Origin: Senegalimassilia sp003474385
Lineage (GTDB): Bacteria > Actinomycetota > Coriobacteriia > Coriobacteriales > Eggerthellaceae
Reading direction: 5' to 3'
Assembly: GCF_003474385.1 (NCBI RefSeq)
Contig: NZ_QUCY01000002.1
Coordinates: 62,001 to 126,000, forward strand
DNA length: 64,000 bases
Shown here in pieces: positions 33,878-42,645 of the stretch. The position numbers and the translations under genes were made by a program. Below the pieces are notes generated by a model. That model saw nothing but the letters and a program-made list of their open reading frames with translations, searched no databases and was not told the DNA's origin. How positions within the stretch are numbered: the first letter of the stretch is position 1; each line of letters opens with the position of its first letter.

Positions 33878-36673
33878 ATGTCCCGTCGCAACATAGAACT
33901 CGTCCTTCTGCTGGTGGCGGCGCCGGTCGTGGCGCTGCTGTTCGTCATGATCGCCATCAACGAGGGCCAGCAGGTCAACGTCGATTCGCTCAGCGTGCCC
34001 ATCGGCATCTTCGCCGCCTTCGTGGTGGCCCACCTTGCCGTGCGCAAGCTCGCACCCGGCGCTGACCCTGCCCTACTGCCCCTGGCGTTCGGCCTATCGG
34101 GCATCGGCATCGCCTTCATCACGCGCATCGCGCCGTTCACGGACGCGCCCAACATGGCGCAAGGCCAGGTGGTCTGGCTGTTCGTGGGTGTTGCCTGCAT
34201 GATCGTGGTGCTGGCGCTGTTCCGCAACCTCGATAAGATCGCCAACTACAAATACACCCTCATGCTCGTGGGCATCCTTTTGCTGCTCTCGCCGATGGTC
34301 CCCGGCCTTGGCCAGGAGATCTACGGCAGCCGCATCTGGCTGCACATCGGCGGGTTCTCCTTCCAGCCCGGCGAGATCGCCAAGATCGTCATCGTGCTGT
34401 TCATGGCAAGTTATCTGGCCGAGAACCGCGAACTGCTGTCCGTGTTCACCGTGCGCATGGGCCCGTTCCACCTGCCCGACATCCGATCGCTGTTGCCGCT
34501 CCTGCTCATGTGGGGCGTGGCCATGGTCATCGTGGTCTTCGAAAAGGACCTGGGCAGCGCCATGGTGTTCTTCTTCGTGTTCCTGCTCATGCTCTACGTT
34601 GCAACGGGTAAGAAGTTCTACCTGGTGGTGGGCCTGGGTCTGATCACCGTGGGTGCACTTGCCGCCTATGCGGCATTCGGCCACGTTCAGGTACGCGTGA
34701 ACACCTGGCTCGACCCGTTCTCCGATGCGCAGAACACCGGCTACCAGCTGTGCCAGGCGCTCTACTCCATCGCCGACGGCGACCTGTTCGGCGTCGGCCT
34801 GGGCAACGGCCTTGCGGGCGGCACCGACGCTTTCAACGCCATCCCCGTCGTGGAAAGCGACTTCATCTTCGCCGACATCGCCGAGGAGATCGGCCTTCTG
34901 GGCGCCGCCGGCGTGCTGCTGCTGTTCCTATGCTTCGCCATCCGCGGCTTCCTGACTGCGGCGCGCGCGAAGTCCGACGTGTCCAGCTTCGTGGCCGTGG
35001 GCCTGACGGGCATGATCGTGCTGCAGGCGTTCATCATCGTGGGCGGCGTCACGCGCCTCATCCCGCTGACCGGCCTCACCCTTCCCTTCATCAGCCAGGG
35101 CGGCTCCTCGCTTTTGGGCAGCTTCATCATCGTGGGCTTCCTGTTGCGCGCGGGCGACGAGGCCACGGGCGTGGGCACGGAGATGCTCAACGGCACCACC
35201 TCCAGCCTGCACTCCAACAGCGTGCTCGGCCGCATCAGCCTGGGCAAGCGCCTGACCAACGGCATGCTGCTGTGCAGCGCGCTGTTCGCCCTGCTGGTGG
35301 CGAACCTCACCATGATCATGGTGGTGCAGGCCGACTCGTACCAGACCATGCCGGGCAACAACCACACGCTCGCCAAGGAAGCGAAAAGCGAGCGCGGCAC
35401 CATCTCCACCTACGACGGCATCGTGCTGGCGCGCAGCGCCGTGGACGACGACGGCAGCTACGAGCGAATCTATCCCGCCGGCGACCTGGCCACCCATGTG
35501 GTCGGCTACGTGTCGCAGCAGTACGGCACCTCGGGCATCGAGGCCTCGTACAACGAAACCCTGAAGGGCCAGGAGAGCTTCGCCAGCTGGACCGACGTGC
35601 TCAACGACATGGCGGGCGTGGGCACCGCCGGCAACGACGTCACGCTCACCATCAACTCGAAGATCCAGCAGGCTGCGCAGGACGCGCTTGCCGGCAACAA
35701 GGGCGCAGCGGTGGTCATGGACCCGAAGACCGGAGCCATCCTGGCGCTTGCCAGCGCGCCCACCTACGACGCCGCGGACTTCGAGCAGGAGATCGCCCAG
35801 GCGAACTCCGGCACGGCCGAGACCTCGCTGATCAACCGCGCCACGGGCACGCTGTACGCGCCCGGCTCCACGTTCAAGATGGTCACCTTGGCCACGGCGA
35901 TCGAGGACGACGTGGCAAGCGAGTCCACCACGTTCTCGTCCCCGGGAACCATCACCATCGGCAACGCCACCGTGTCGAACTTCAACAAGACCAGCTACGG
36001 CACGCAAACGCTCGAGCAGGCCACATGGTGGTCGGCGAACACCGTCTACGGCCAGCTGGGCGTGCAGATGGGCGCCGATAAGCTGGTGGAGGGCGCCGAG
36101 CGCTTCGGGTTCAACCAGGACCTGGACTTCCCCATCGTCATGTACACGTCGCTTATGGCCGACCCGAGCGAGATGACCGAATGGGAGACCGCCTGGGCCG
36201 CCGCCGGCGAGCCGGTGAACCCCATGAACCACGAAAGCCCCGCCGGCCCGCAGGCCACCGTGCTGCAGATGGCCATGGTGGGAAGCGCCATCGCCAACGA
36301 TGGCGTGGAAATGAAGCCCTACCTGGTGGACGGCGTGTACAACGCCAACGGCCAGCGCAGCTTCACGGCACAACCCGAGAAACTGCGCACCTCCATCAGC
36401 TCCGACACCGCAAAGCGCGTCCGCGATATCCTCAAGGGCGTTGTCAAGCAAGGCACCGGCACCGCCGCGCAGATCAACGGCGTGGAAGTGGCCGGCAAGA
36501 CGGGCACGGCCGAGAAGGCCAACAGCAACGACAGCTGGTTCGTGGGCATGGCGCCCGCAGACAACGCCGGCGTAGTGGTTGCCGTGGTCATCGAGGACGG
36601 CGACGAAGGCGTGGGCACCCAGAAGGCTCATGACATCTTGCAAACAGCTTTGGAAGTTCAGGGGCTTATATAG
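33878..36673 (+). CDS. SEDS glycosyltransferase (RodA/FtsW) fused to class B penicillin-binding protein
   Basis: The product has 931 residues and is a natural fusion. Residues 1 to about 430 are a ten-helix SEDS domain, which polymerises lipid II glycan strands, with FIFADIAEEIGLLG and LPFISQGGSSL typical of RodA/FtsW. After a linker, one more helix (MLLCSALFALLVANLTMIMVV) leads to the external transpeptidase. Its active-site motifs are intact: STFK (Ser664), SAN (Ser719) and KTG (Lys874). The linker between the two domains replaces the gene boundary seen between rodA and pbpA in mycobacteria. It lies between phosphatase and kinase, so control by phosphorylation is likely. Whether it serves elongation or division cannot be told from the sequence. 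Confidence 0.95.
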   Translation: MSRRNIELVLLLVAAPVVALLFVMIAINEGQQVNVDSLSVPIGIFAAFVVAHLAVRKLAPGADPALLPLAFGLSGIGIAFITRIAPFTDAPNMAQGQVVWLFVGVACMIVVLALFRNLDKIANYKYTLMLVGILLLLSPMVPGLGQEIYGSRIWLHIGGFSFQPGEIAKIVIVLFMASYLAENRELLSVFTVRMGPFHLPDIRSLLPLLLMWGVAMVIVVFEKDLGSAMVFFFVFLLMLYVATGKKFYLVVGLGLITVGALAAYAAFGHVQVRVNTWLDPFSDAQNTGYQLCQALYSIADGDLFGVGLGNGLAGGTDAFNAIPVVESDFIFADIAEEIGLLGAAGVLLLFLCFAIRGFLTAARAKSDVSSFVAVGLTGMIVLQAFIIVGGVTRLIPLTGLTLPFISQGGSSLLGSFIIVGFLLRAGDEATGVGTEMLNGTTSSLHSNSVLGRISLGKRLTNGMLLCSALFALLVANLTMIMVVQADSYQTMPGNNHTLAKEAKSERGTISTYDGIVLARSAVDDDGSYERIYPAGDLATHVVGYVSQQYGTSGIEASYNETLKGQESFASWTDVLNDMAGVGTAGNDVTLTINSKIQQAAQDALAGNKGAAVVMDPKTGAILALASAPTYDAADFEQEIAQANSGTAETSLINRATGTLYAPGSTFKMVTLATAIEDDVASESTTFSSPGTITIGNATVSNFNKTSYGTQTLEQATWWSANTVYGQLGVQMGADKLVEGAERFGFNQDLDFPIVMYTSLMADPSEMTEWETAWAAAGEPVNPMNHESPAGPQATVLQMAMVGSAIANDGVEMKPYLVDGVYNANGQRSFTAQPEKLRTSISSDTAKRVRDILKGVVKQGTGTAAQINGVEVAGKTGTAEKANSNDSWFVGMAPADNAGVVVAVVIEDGDEGVGTQKAHDILQTALEVQGLI

Positions 36674-36748
36674 AAAAAGTATGCTGAGCGGGGTACTATG
36701 GGTTTTACTCAAAATTCCGCCCAGCATGTGACCTAAAGGAGTTCAAAC

Positions 36749-38791
36749 GTGACCGGAAACATGATCGGCAGGGTGTTCAACAACCGCTACCAAATCACCG
36801 AGCGCATCGGCATCGGCGGCATGGCCGAGGTGTACCGCGCACAAGACAACGTCTTGGGTCGTTTGGTGGCAGTGAAGGTCATGCTGCCCCAATATGCCGC
36901 AGATGAAAGCTTCACGCAGCGCTTCAAGCAAGAAGCCGCTAGCGCCGCCAACCTGCAAAGCCCCTACATCGTCAACGTGTACGACTGGGGCCAAGACGAG
37001 GGCACGTACTACATCGTCATGGAATACGTGCGCGGCTCCGACCTGAAGACCGCCATCAACCAGCGCGGCGCCATCAACCAGCGCAAGGTCGCCGAGATCG
37101 GCAGCCAGGTGTGTCAGGCGCTCTCCGTCGCCCACGGTCTCGACATCATTCATCGCGACATCAAGCCGCAAAACATCATGGTGCAGCCCGACGGCAACGT
37201 GAAGGTCATGGACTTCGGCATCGCACGCGCGAAGAACTCCACGAAGGAGCAGACCTCCAGCGTGCTGGGCACTGCACACTATATCTCCCCCGAGCAGGCG
37301 CAGGGCAAGGAGCTCACCGCCGCCAGCGACATCTACTCGCTCGGCATCGTGCTGTACGAATCCGCCACGGGCAAGCTGCCCTTCGACGGCCCCGATGCGG
37401 TCAGCGTCGCCATGAAGCAGGTTCAGGACGAGCCTGTGCCGCCGCGCGAGCTCAACCCTGAAATCGACCCCTCCCTTGAGGCCATCATCCTCAAGGCCAT
37501 GTCGAAGAACCCCATGGAGCGCTTCGCAACCGCCAAGGACATGCGCTCTGCCCTGAACGATTACCTGGCCGGCCGGCCCGTTGCCCTGGGCGCGGGCTTC
37601 ACCGGCGCGCAAACGCAGATCATGGGCAACGTGCCCAACATCGGCCCCATGCCCGACGGCACTGCGGTCATGCCCGCAGTGGGCGGCGCCAACCAGCACG
37701 GCGGCAGCTCGCAGAACCATTCCTATATGTCGGACAACACGGCGCCGAAGAAGAAGGGCAAGAAGGTTGCCGCTATAGTGGCCGCCGTCGCAGCCGTGGT
37801 CGCGCTTATCGCCATCGCCGCGTTCGCCTTGGGTGGAAACAGCGGTTCCGGCGAGCAGATCGAAGTCCCCGACGTCACCGGCCAGACGCTCGACCAGGCG
37901 AAGTCCGCCATCCAGTCCGCCGGCTTCAAGGTGGGCAACGTCACGCAGTCCTACTCCGACAGCGTCGATTCGGGCAAGGTTATCAGCCAGGACCCCGCGG
38001 CCAAGGCAAAGAAGGCGAAGGGCTCCACCATCAACCTGACCGTCTCGCAAGGCTCGCAAGAGATAGAGGTTCCCGACCTGGTCGGTAAAACCGCAGATGA
38101 GGCTAAGAAACTGCTGCAAGCCAACGGCTTGAAGTACAAGGCTGGTACCGCGGAATATTCCGACAGCGTTGAGAAGGACCGCATCGCGCGCCAGGACGTC
38201 GCCGCAGGTTCCAAGGTCGCCAAGGACACCGTGGTCACCTACTACCTGTCGCTCGGCTCCGAGGGCACCAGCGTGCCCGACGTCGTCGGGCAGACCCGCA
38301 GCAGCGCCACCGCAACCCTGAACAACGCCGGCTTCTACGTCACCGTCGACCAGCAGTACTCCGACACCGTCGAAGAGGGCCTCGTCATCAGCCAGACCCC
38401 GTCCAGCGGCAGCAAGCTCAAGGCCGAGGGCACCGTCAACATCGTGGTGTCGAAGGGCAAGGAGAGCAAGGCCGTGAGCGTTCCCAGCGTCGTCGGCCAA
38501 TCCGAAGGCAGCGCCATGACCACGCTCAACAACGCAGGCTTTAAGGTGACCACCGAGTACCAGGCCAGCAGCTCCGTCTCCTCGGGCAACGTCATCAGCC
38601 AGACGCCCACCAGCGGCACCGAGCTCGATCCCGGCAAGACCGTGCACCTGGTCATCAGCACGGGCTCCGGCAGCTCCACCAACGGTGGCTCCGGCAACAA
38701 CAACTCCACCAACGGCGGCTCCGGCAACAACAGCACGAACGGCGGCGGCTCCAGCTCCAACACCAACGGAGGCGGCAGTTCCAGCAACTAA
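36749..38791 (+). CDS. pknB: PknB-like Ser/Thr protein kinase with four PASTA domains
   Basis: The product has 680 residues. The kinase domain (about 10-275) has GIGGMAEVYRA, VAVKVML, HRDIKPQNIM and DFGIARA, all canonical. A basic juxtamembrane segment and one transmembrane helix (about 338-358) follow. Four extracellular PASTA repeats begin near residues 371, 438, 507 and 575, each starting with V-P-D/S-V/L. The tail is a G/S/N/T repeat. PASTA domains bind muropeptides or lipid II, so it should sense cell-wall status and phosphorylate FhaA, FhaB and partners. The start is GTG at 36749 with AAAGGAG. Unlike mycobacteria, no pknA is present beside it. Confidence 0.96.
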   Translation: MTGNMIGRVFNNRYQITERIGIGGMAEVYRAQDNVLGRLVAVKVMLPQYAADESFTQRFKQEAASAANLQSPYIVNVYDWGQDEGTYYIVMEYVRGSDLKTAINQRGAINQRKVAEIGSQVCQALSVAHGLDIIHRDIKPQNIMVQPDGNVKVMDFGIARAKNSTKEQTSSVLGTAHYISPEQAQGKELTAASDIYSLGIVLYESATGKLPFDGPDAVSVAMKQVQDEPVPPRELNPEIDPSLEAIILKAMSKNPMERFATAKDMRSALNDYLAGRPVALGAGFTGAQTQIMGNVPNIGPMPDGTAVMPAVGGANQHGGSSQNHSYMSDNTAPKKKGKKVAAIVAAVAAVVALIAIAAFALGGNSGSGEQIEVPDVTGQTLDQAKSAIQSAGFKVGNVTQSYSDSVDSGKVISQDPAAKAKKAKGSTINLTVSQGSQEIEVPDLVGKTADEAKKLLQANGLKYKAGTAEYSDSVEKDRIARQDVAAGSKVAKDTVVTYYLSLGSEGTSVPDVVGQTRSSATATLNNAGFYVTVDQQYSDTVEEGLVISQTPSSGSKLKAEGTVNIVVSKGKESKAVSVPSVVGQSEGSAMTTLNNAGFKVTTEYQASSSVSSGNVISQTPTSGTELDPGKTVHLVISTGSGSSTNGGSGNNNSTNGGSGNNSTNGGGSSSNTNGGGSSSN

Positions 38792-38823
38792 AACCAACGG
38801 CAAGCGTCTCCCGTTTGCCTCAT

Positions 38824-38855
38824 AAAGAAAGGACCCCGCTCGGGGTCCTTTCTTT
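38824..38855 (+). terminator. Terminator of the fhaA-pknB operon
   Basis: A perfect 14-bp stem AAAGAAAGGACCCC with GCTC loop and T-rich right arm lies 32 bases after the pknB stop. Confidence 0.9.
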
Positions 38856-38973
38856 ATATCTGGGGCTGATCGCATGTAGCTTTCAGGTTTTTAGGGCGGA
38901 ATGCGCGCCCAGGTGAGCACCGGCGCCCAGCATCGCTAATTGCAAAAAATTTGATATTGGCCGAAATTAGGTG

Positions 38974-39002
38974 TTGACTCATTGTCGATATACGCGCATA
39001 AT
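38974..39002 (+). promoter_or_regulatory. Promoter of the tRNA-Arg genes
   Basis: TTGACT (38974-38979), 17-base spacer and CATAAT (38997-39002) form a near-consensus housekeeping promoter. The first tRNA begins 20 bases after the -10. Confidence 0.75.
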
Positions 39003-39022
39003 AATCGTTGCTGTTTCGATGT

Positions 39023-39099
39023 GCGCCGTTACCTCAGCTGGATAGAGGGACTGACTACGAATCAGTACGTCGGGGGTTCGAATCCCTCACGGCGCACCA
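39023..39099 (+). tRNA. tRNA-Arg (anticodon ACG), copy 1
   Basis: A complete 77-base cloverleaf: acceptor GCGCCGT/ACGGCGC, D-stem CCTC/GAGG, anticodon stem ACTGA/TCAGT with loop CTACGAA (ACG, read as inosine), T-loop TTCGAAT, encoded CCA. Confidence 0.96.
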
Positions 39100-39122
39100 T
39101 TTTACAGCGCGTTTGACAATGT

Positions 39123-39199
39123 GCGCCGTTACCTCAGCTGGATAGAGGGACTGACTACGAATCAGTACGTCGGGGGTTCGAATCCCTCACGGCGCACCA
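39123..39199 (+). tRNA. tRNA-Arg (anticodon ACG), copy 2, identical
   Basis: The sequence is identical to the copy at 39023, exactly 100 bases downstream, including two bases of 5' flank and CCA. It probably arose by recent tandem duplication and shares the upstream promoter. Confidence 0.96.
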
Positions 39200-39213
39200 T
39201 TTAGCTTGAAATT

Positions 39214-39247
39214 CCGCAATGGCTCCACCGAGCACATGCGGTTTTTT
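39214..39247 (+). terminator. Probable terminator after the tRNA pair
   Basis: CCGCAATG pairs with CATGCGG across a larger loop and is followed by TTTTTTG. Confidence 0.5.
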
Positions 39248-39372
39248 GTTTTGTAGGCCAAAGAAAGGAACCCTGTTGAAGGTTCGAAAACCGAAACCTC
39301 ACAGTATGTAGCCTTCCTTCGACTCCTCCCTTACGCTGGCAGCCGAAGGAGCAGGCTGCAGCGCGCTCTCGT

Positions 39373-39416
39373 TTGACAGAAGCTTTACGTGCCCATAACG
39401 CCATTACCGCATGGCG
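39373..39416 (+). promoter_or_regulatory. Possible promoter and operator for the Mg2+ transport pair
   Basis: A perfect -35 TTGACA is at 39373-39378 with only a weak -10 (around CATAAC/TAACGC). The inverted repeat CGCCAT-TACCGC-ATGGCG at 39399-39416 sits where the transcript would start, as an operator would. No M-box riboswitch was recognised in 39250-39485. Confidence 0.35.
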
Positions 39417-39485
39417 GACGTAGCATTATCCGGCACCTGTAAAAGCCCCTGCCGAACGCGAGCATGGACAGCAAGGGAATTGATC

Positions 39486-40838
39486 ATGCTCTATCTCTCT
39501 CAAATGCTGGGAAAACCGGTGGTCGACTGCACCGGTGAGAAAATCGGCACCGTATCTGACCTCGCCATCTCCACGGGCGAGGTGTTTCCGCGTATCACCA
39601 GCCTAGCCTTCCAAGGCCCGGGCAAGATACCGTTCATGATCTCATGGCGCAAGTACGTCGACGAATTCGACGACGACGGCCTCACCTTGCAGGTCGAAGC
39701 GCACGATATCCGCTTCAGCTATCTGCAGCCCGACGAGGTGCTGCTCGCACGCGATCTTATGAACCGCCAGATCGTCGACACGCAGGGCCTGAAGGTCGTG
39801 CGTGTAAACGACCTGAAGCTTTCCGTATCCGGCTCCCAGCTTCGCTTGCTTGGCGCCGAGGTGGGCGTCCGCGGCATCCTGCGCGGCCTAGCCCCTTGGA
39901 TCGAGCGCTCGGTGGTCTCCGTCGCCAAGGTCTTTGGCAAGAAGATCGACGAGCAGATCATCGCGTGGAACTATATGGATCTGCTGGACCGCGACCTGTC
40001 CGAGGTGCAGCTATCCATCACCCATAAGCGCTTGGACGAGCTGCACCCCGCCGACGTCGCGGACATTTTGGAGCAGCTGGACCCGCAGCAGCGCGCAAAC
40101 GTGTTCGAACACCTCGACGATGCCCAGGCAACCGAGGCCATCTCGGAGATGGAGGACGAATACCAGTCCGACTTCATCGAAAGCTTGGACAACAAGCAGG
40201 CCGCTAACGTGCTGGGCAACATGGACCCGGACGACGCAGCCGACATCGTGCGCGACCTGTCCTACGAGCGTGCCGAAACGCTCCTGCGCCTTATGGGCGT
40301 GGAAGACGCAACGGAGATCCGCCGCCTGCTCGGCTACAAGGACGGCACCGCCGGCGGCATGATGACCACGCAGTTCGTATCAGTCGCAGACACCGACACC
40401 GTCGGGCACGCCATCGAGGTGCTTCGCGAGCTTCCGGAGGACCATCCTTCCGTCCACTTCGTATACGTGCTGGATGAATACGACAAGCTCGTTGGCGTCT
40501 GTTCGCTGCGCACTTTGGTGCTCACCGATGATAAAACGCCCATGTCGAAGTGCATGTATGACGACCTGATCACCGCAACGCCGGATGAAACCGAAGAGGA
40601 CGTCTCCGCCGACATCTTCAAGTACGACCTGACCGCCATGCCCGTCGTAGACGAGCGCGGCACGCTGCTTGGCATCGTCACCGTCGACGACGCCTGGGAT
40701 GCCATCGAGGACGACGTCAGCAGCGACAAAACGAAGACTTCCGCTTGGAAGTGGGTAGGCATTGCGACCGGTGCCGTGATCTTCTTGATCCTCTACACCC
40801 TTGTCGTACTGCAAATCGCAGGATTCCATTGGAGGTAA
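39486..40838 (+). CDS. MgtE N-domain/CBS-domain protein lacking the MgtE channel
   Basis: The product has 450 residues. The N-terminal 150 contain PRC-barrel-like units (MLGKPVVDCTGEKIGTVSDL). An MgtE intracellular N domain follows (LHPADVADILEQLDPQQR, DPDDAADIVRDL), then a CBS pair (about 285-395) with GYKDGTAGGMM and MPVVDERGTLLGIVTVDDA. The MgtE five-helix Mg2+ pore is absent. Only one hydrophobic helix remains at the end (VGIATGAVIFLILYTLVVLQ). It therefore looks like the Mg2+-sensing half of MgtE, tethered to the membrane. AAGGGA precedes ATG 39486. The NRMT-like gene begins three bases after its stop. It likely regulates that transporter (inference). Confidence 0.88.
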   Translation: MLYLSQMLGKPVVDCTGEKIGTVSDLAISTGEVFPRITSLAFQGPGKIPFMISWRKYVDEFDDDGLTLQVEAHDIRFSYLQPDEVLLARDLMNRQIVDTQGLKVVRVNDLKLSVSGSQLRLLGAEVGVRGILRGLAPWIERSVVSVAKVFGKKIDEQIIAWNYMDLLDRDLSEVQLSITHKRLDELHPADVADILEQLDPQQRANVFEHLDDAQATEAISEMEDEYQSDFIESLDNKQAANVLGNMDPDDAADIVRDLSYERAETLLRLMGVEDATEIRRLLGYKDGTAGGMMTTQFVSVADTDTVGHAIEVLRELPEDHPSVHFVYVLDEYDKLVGVCSLRTLVLTDDKTPMSKCMYDDLITATPDETEEDVSADIFKYDLTAMPVVDERGTLLGIVTVDDAWDAIEDDVSSDKTKTSAWKWVGIATGAVIFLILYTLVVLQIAGFHWR

Positions 40839-40841
40839 GCC

Positions 40842-42224
40842 GTGGTTTTGAAGCAGAACGGCAAGACCGGGCGCATTGTCGACATCGATTCGCATAACCC
40901 GTTAGAGCGCAGCAGCTTCCACACCGGCGAGGCTACGCTGTCCGCCGAACAGCTTGCGGAAAAGCAGGCGCTCGAGCAAACCGGCGGCTCCAACAAACAG
41001 AAAAGCAAACTGCTGCTCATCTTGGCCGCCATGGGCCCGGGCATCGTCACGGCCATGGCCGGCAACGATGCCGGCGGCATCTCAACCTACTCGACCGTTG
41101 GCGCGCAGTTCGGGTTCGCCACGCTGTGGGTCATCCCTATCATGTGCGTGTTGCTCATCGTGGTGGAAATGACCGCCGCAAAGATGGGCGCCGTCACCGG
41201 CAAGGGGTTCGCCGCGCTCATCCGCGAATCCTTCGGCATCAGGCTCACGGCGCTAGCCATGCTCGCGCTGCTCATCGGCAACGTTTGCACCACGTTCTCC
41301 GAGTTTGCAGGCATCGCCTCGGGCATGGAGATGTTCGGCGTGTCGAAATACATCGCCGTGCCCGTCGCCGCGTTAGCCGTCTGGCTGCTCATCGTAGGAG
41401 GCAGCTACAAGCGCGTGGAGAAGGTGTTCCTCATCTTGTCGCTGGTGTTCCTCACCTACGTGATCGCGGCATTCTTGGCGCAGCCGAACTGGGAGGATGC
41501 GGCTATCAACACCATCGTTCCCCATGTGGTGTACCAGCAAAGCTTCGTTTCACTGGTCATATCCATGATCGGCACCACCATTGCGCCCTGGATGATGTTC
41601 TTCAACCAGAGCAACGTGGTTGAGAAGGGTATCAAACCCGACGAGCTGTTCACACAGAAGGTCGACGTGGTCTCCGGCACCGTGTCTGCTTGCTTGGTCG
41701 CGTGGTTCATCATCGTCACCACGGGCACTGTGCTGTATCCGCAGGGAATCGTCATCAGCGACGCCGCCGACGCGGCTGCCGCGCTGGCGCCGTTCGCGGG
41801 CAAATATGCCGAGGCCCTGTTCGCCATCGGCCTGATCGCCGCATCATTCTTGGCCGCATGCGTGCTTCCGCTGACCACGGCATTCGTCATCTGCGAGGCA
41901 TTCGGCTGGGAGGCCGGCGTGTCCTTCAAGTGGAAGGAAGCGCCGCTGTTCAAGAGCATCTTCACGTTCGTCATCGCGTTCTCGGCCGTGATCGTGCTCA
42001 TTCCGAACATCGACCTCATGGGCGTCATGCTCATGGCTCAGTTCATCAACGGCCTGGTGCTGCCGGTGCTGCTGGTGTTCATGGCGCTGATCTCGTCGGA
42101 TAAGCGCGTCATGGGCAAGTTCAAGTCCGGCCGCGTGACGAAGGTGCTCATCTGGGTCACCGTAGGCATCGTCTCCGTGCTCACCGCGATTCTGCTCGTT
42201 ATGCAGGTGTTCGGAATCGGGTAG
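40842..42224 (+). CDS. SLC11/NRAMP-family transporter of the NRMT (Mg2+) type
   Basis: The product has 460 residues with about eleven membrane helices. In classical NRAMP metal transporters helix 1 carries D-P-G-N and helix 6 carries M-P-H. Here helix 1 has D76-A-G-G and helix 6 has A248-P-W, so the Asn and Met that coordinate transition metals are missing. From memory, this replacement pattern was reported for the NRAMP-related Mg2+ transporters (NRMT) from Eggerthella lenta. Mg2+ import is therefore more likely than Mn2+/Fe2+. The GTG start follows GGAGG and is three bases after the MgtE-N/CBS gene. The 3' end overlaps the convergent Rrf2 gene by 26 bases. Confidence 0.88.
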   Translation: MVLKQNGKTGRIVDIDSHNPLERSSFHTGEATLSAEQLAEKQALEQTGGSNKQKSKLLLILAAMGPGIVTAMAGNDAGGISTYSTVGAQFGFATLWVIPIMCVLLIVVEMTAAKMGAVTGKGFAALIRESFGIRLTALAMLALLIGNVCTTFSEFAGIASGMEMFGVSKYIAVPVAALAVWLLIVGGSYKRVEKVFLILSLVFLTYVIAAFLAQPNWEDAAINTIVPHVVYQQSFVSLVISMIGTTIAPWMMFFNQSNVVEKGIKPDELFTQKVDVVSGTVSACLVAWFIIVTTGTVLYPQGIVISDAADAAAALAPFAGKYAEALFAIGLIAASFLAACVLPLTTAFVICEAFGWEAGVSFKWKEAPLFKSIFTFVIAFSAVIVLIPNIDLMGVMLMAQFINGLVLPVLLVFMALISSDKRVMGKFKSGRVTKVLIWVTVGIVSVLTAILLVMQVFGIG

Positions 42225-42645
42225 AACCGGAAGCGGTGTCGGATTCTTTGCCGTGGATGCGTTCGATCATATTCTGAAGGGTGATTGAGGACATGTACTC
42301 CTCCATTTCGCGTTCGACCGCGGAACATGCAGCAGTGATGTCCTGCAGCAGATCGCTCGCATCCTCCGCTTCCTTGCGCTCCGAACGCAGACGGTCGTTC
42401 TGCAGCGCGTTGAAGATGTCGAGCATGCTGATTTCGGAAGCGTCCTTCGCAAGGCTATAGCCGCCGTTTTTGCCTGGGCGCGCATGGATGATCCCGGCGT
42501 TGCGCAGCAGCTGCGCCAACTGGATCAGATAATCGCGCGGAATGGACATCTCATCGGCCACCTCGCGAGACGAGCATATCGAGCCCTTTTCCGCTAGATA
42601 CAGCACCGCACGCATCCCATATTCGACCGAAGCCTTGAAGTGCAC
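42199..42645 (-). CDS. Rrf2-family transcriptional regulator
   Basis: The product has 148 residues. The N-terminal winged helix is typical (FKASVEYGMRAVLYLAEKG, SSREVADEMSIPRDYLIQL, GGYSLAKDASEI). IscR- and NsrR-type members use three cysteines after the helix for an Fe-S cluster; here only one cysteine occurs in that region, so cluster binding as in IscR is unlikely. The GTG at 42645 follows GAGGGA. Its 3' end overlaps the NRMT-like gene. Its target is unknown. Confidence 0.88.
   Translation of the reverse strand: MHFKASVEYGMRAVLYLAEKGSICSSREVADEMSIPRDYLIQLAQLLRNAGIIHARPGKNGGYSLAKDASEISMLDIFNALQNDRLRSERKEAEDASDLLQDITAACSAVEREMEEYMSSITLQNMIERIHGKESDTASGSTRFRTPA

Noticed and set aside
36743..38875. 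710-codon minus-strand frame opposite pknB
   Set aside because: The plus strand encodes an unmistakable PASTA kinase; the antisense frame is open only because of high GC at codon position 3.
39200..39485. Possible Mg2+-sensing M-box riboswitch before the MgtE-N/CBS gene
   Set aside because: The location is suggestive, but I could not find the conserved M-box core; only a promoter-like TTGACA and a small inverted repeat are visible.
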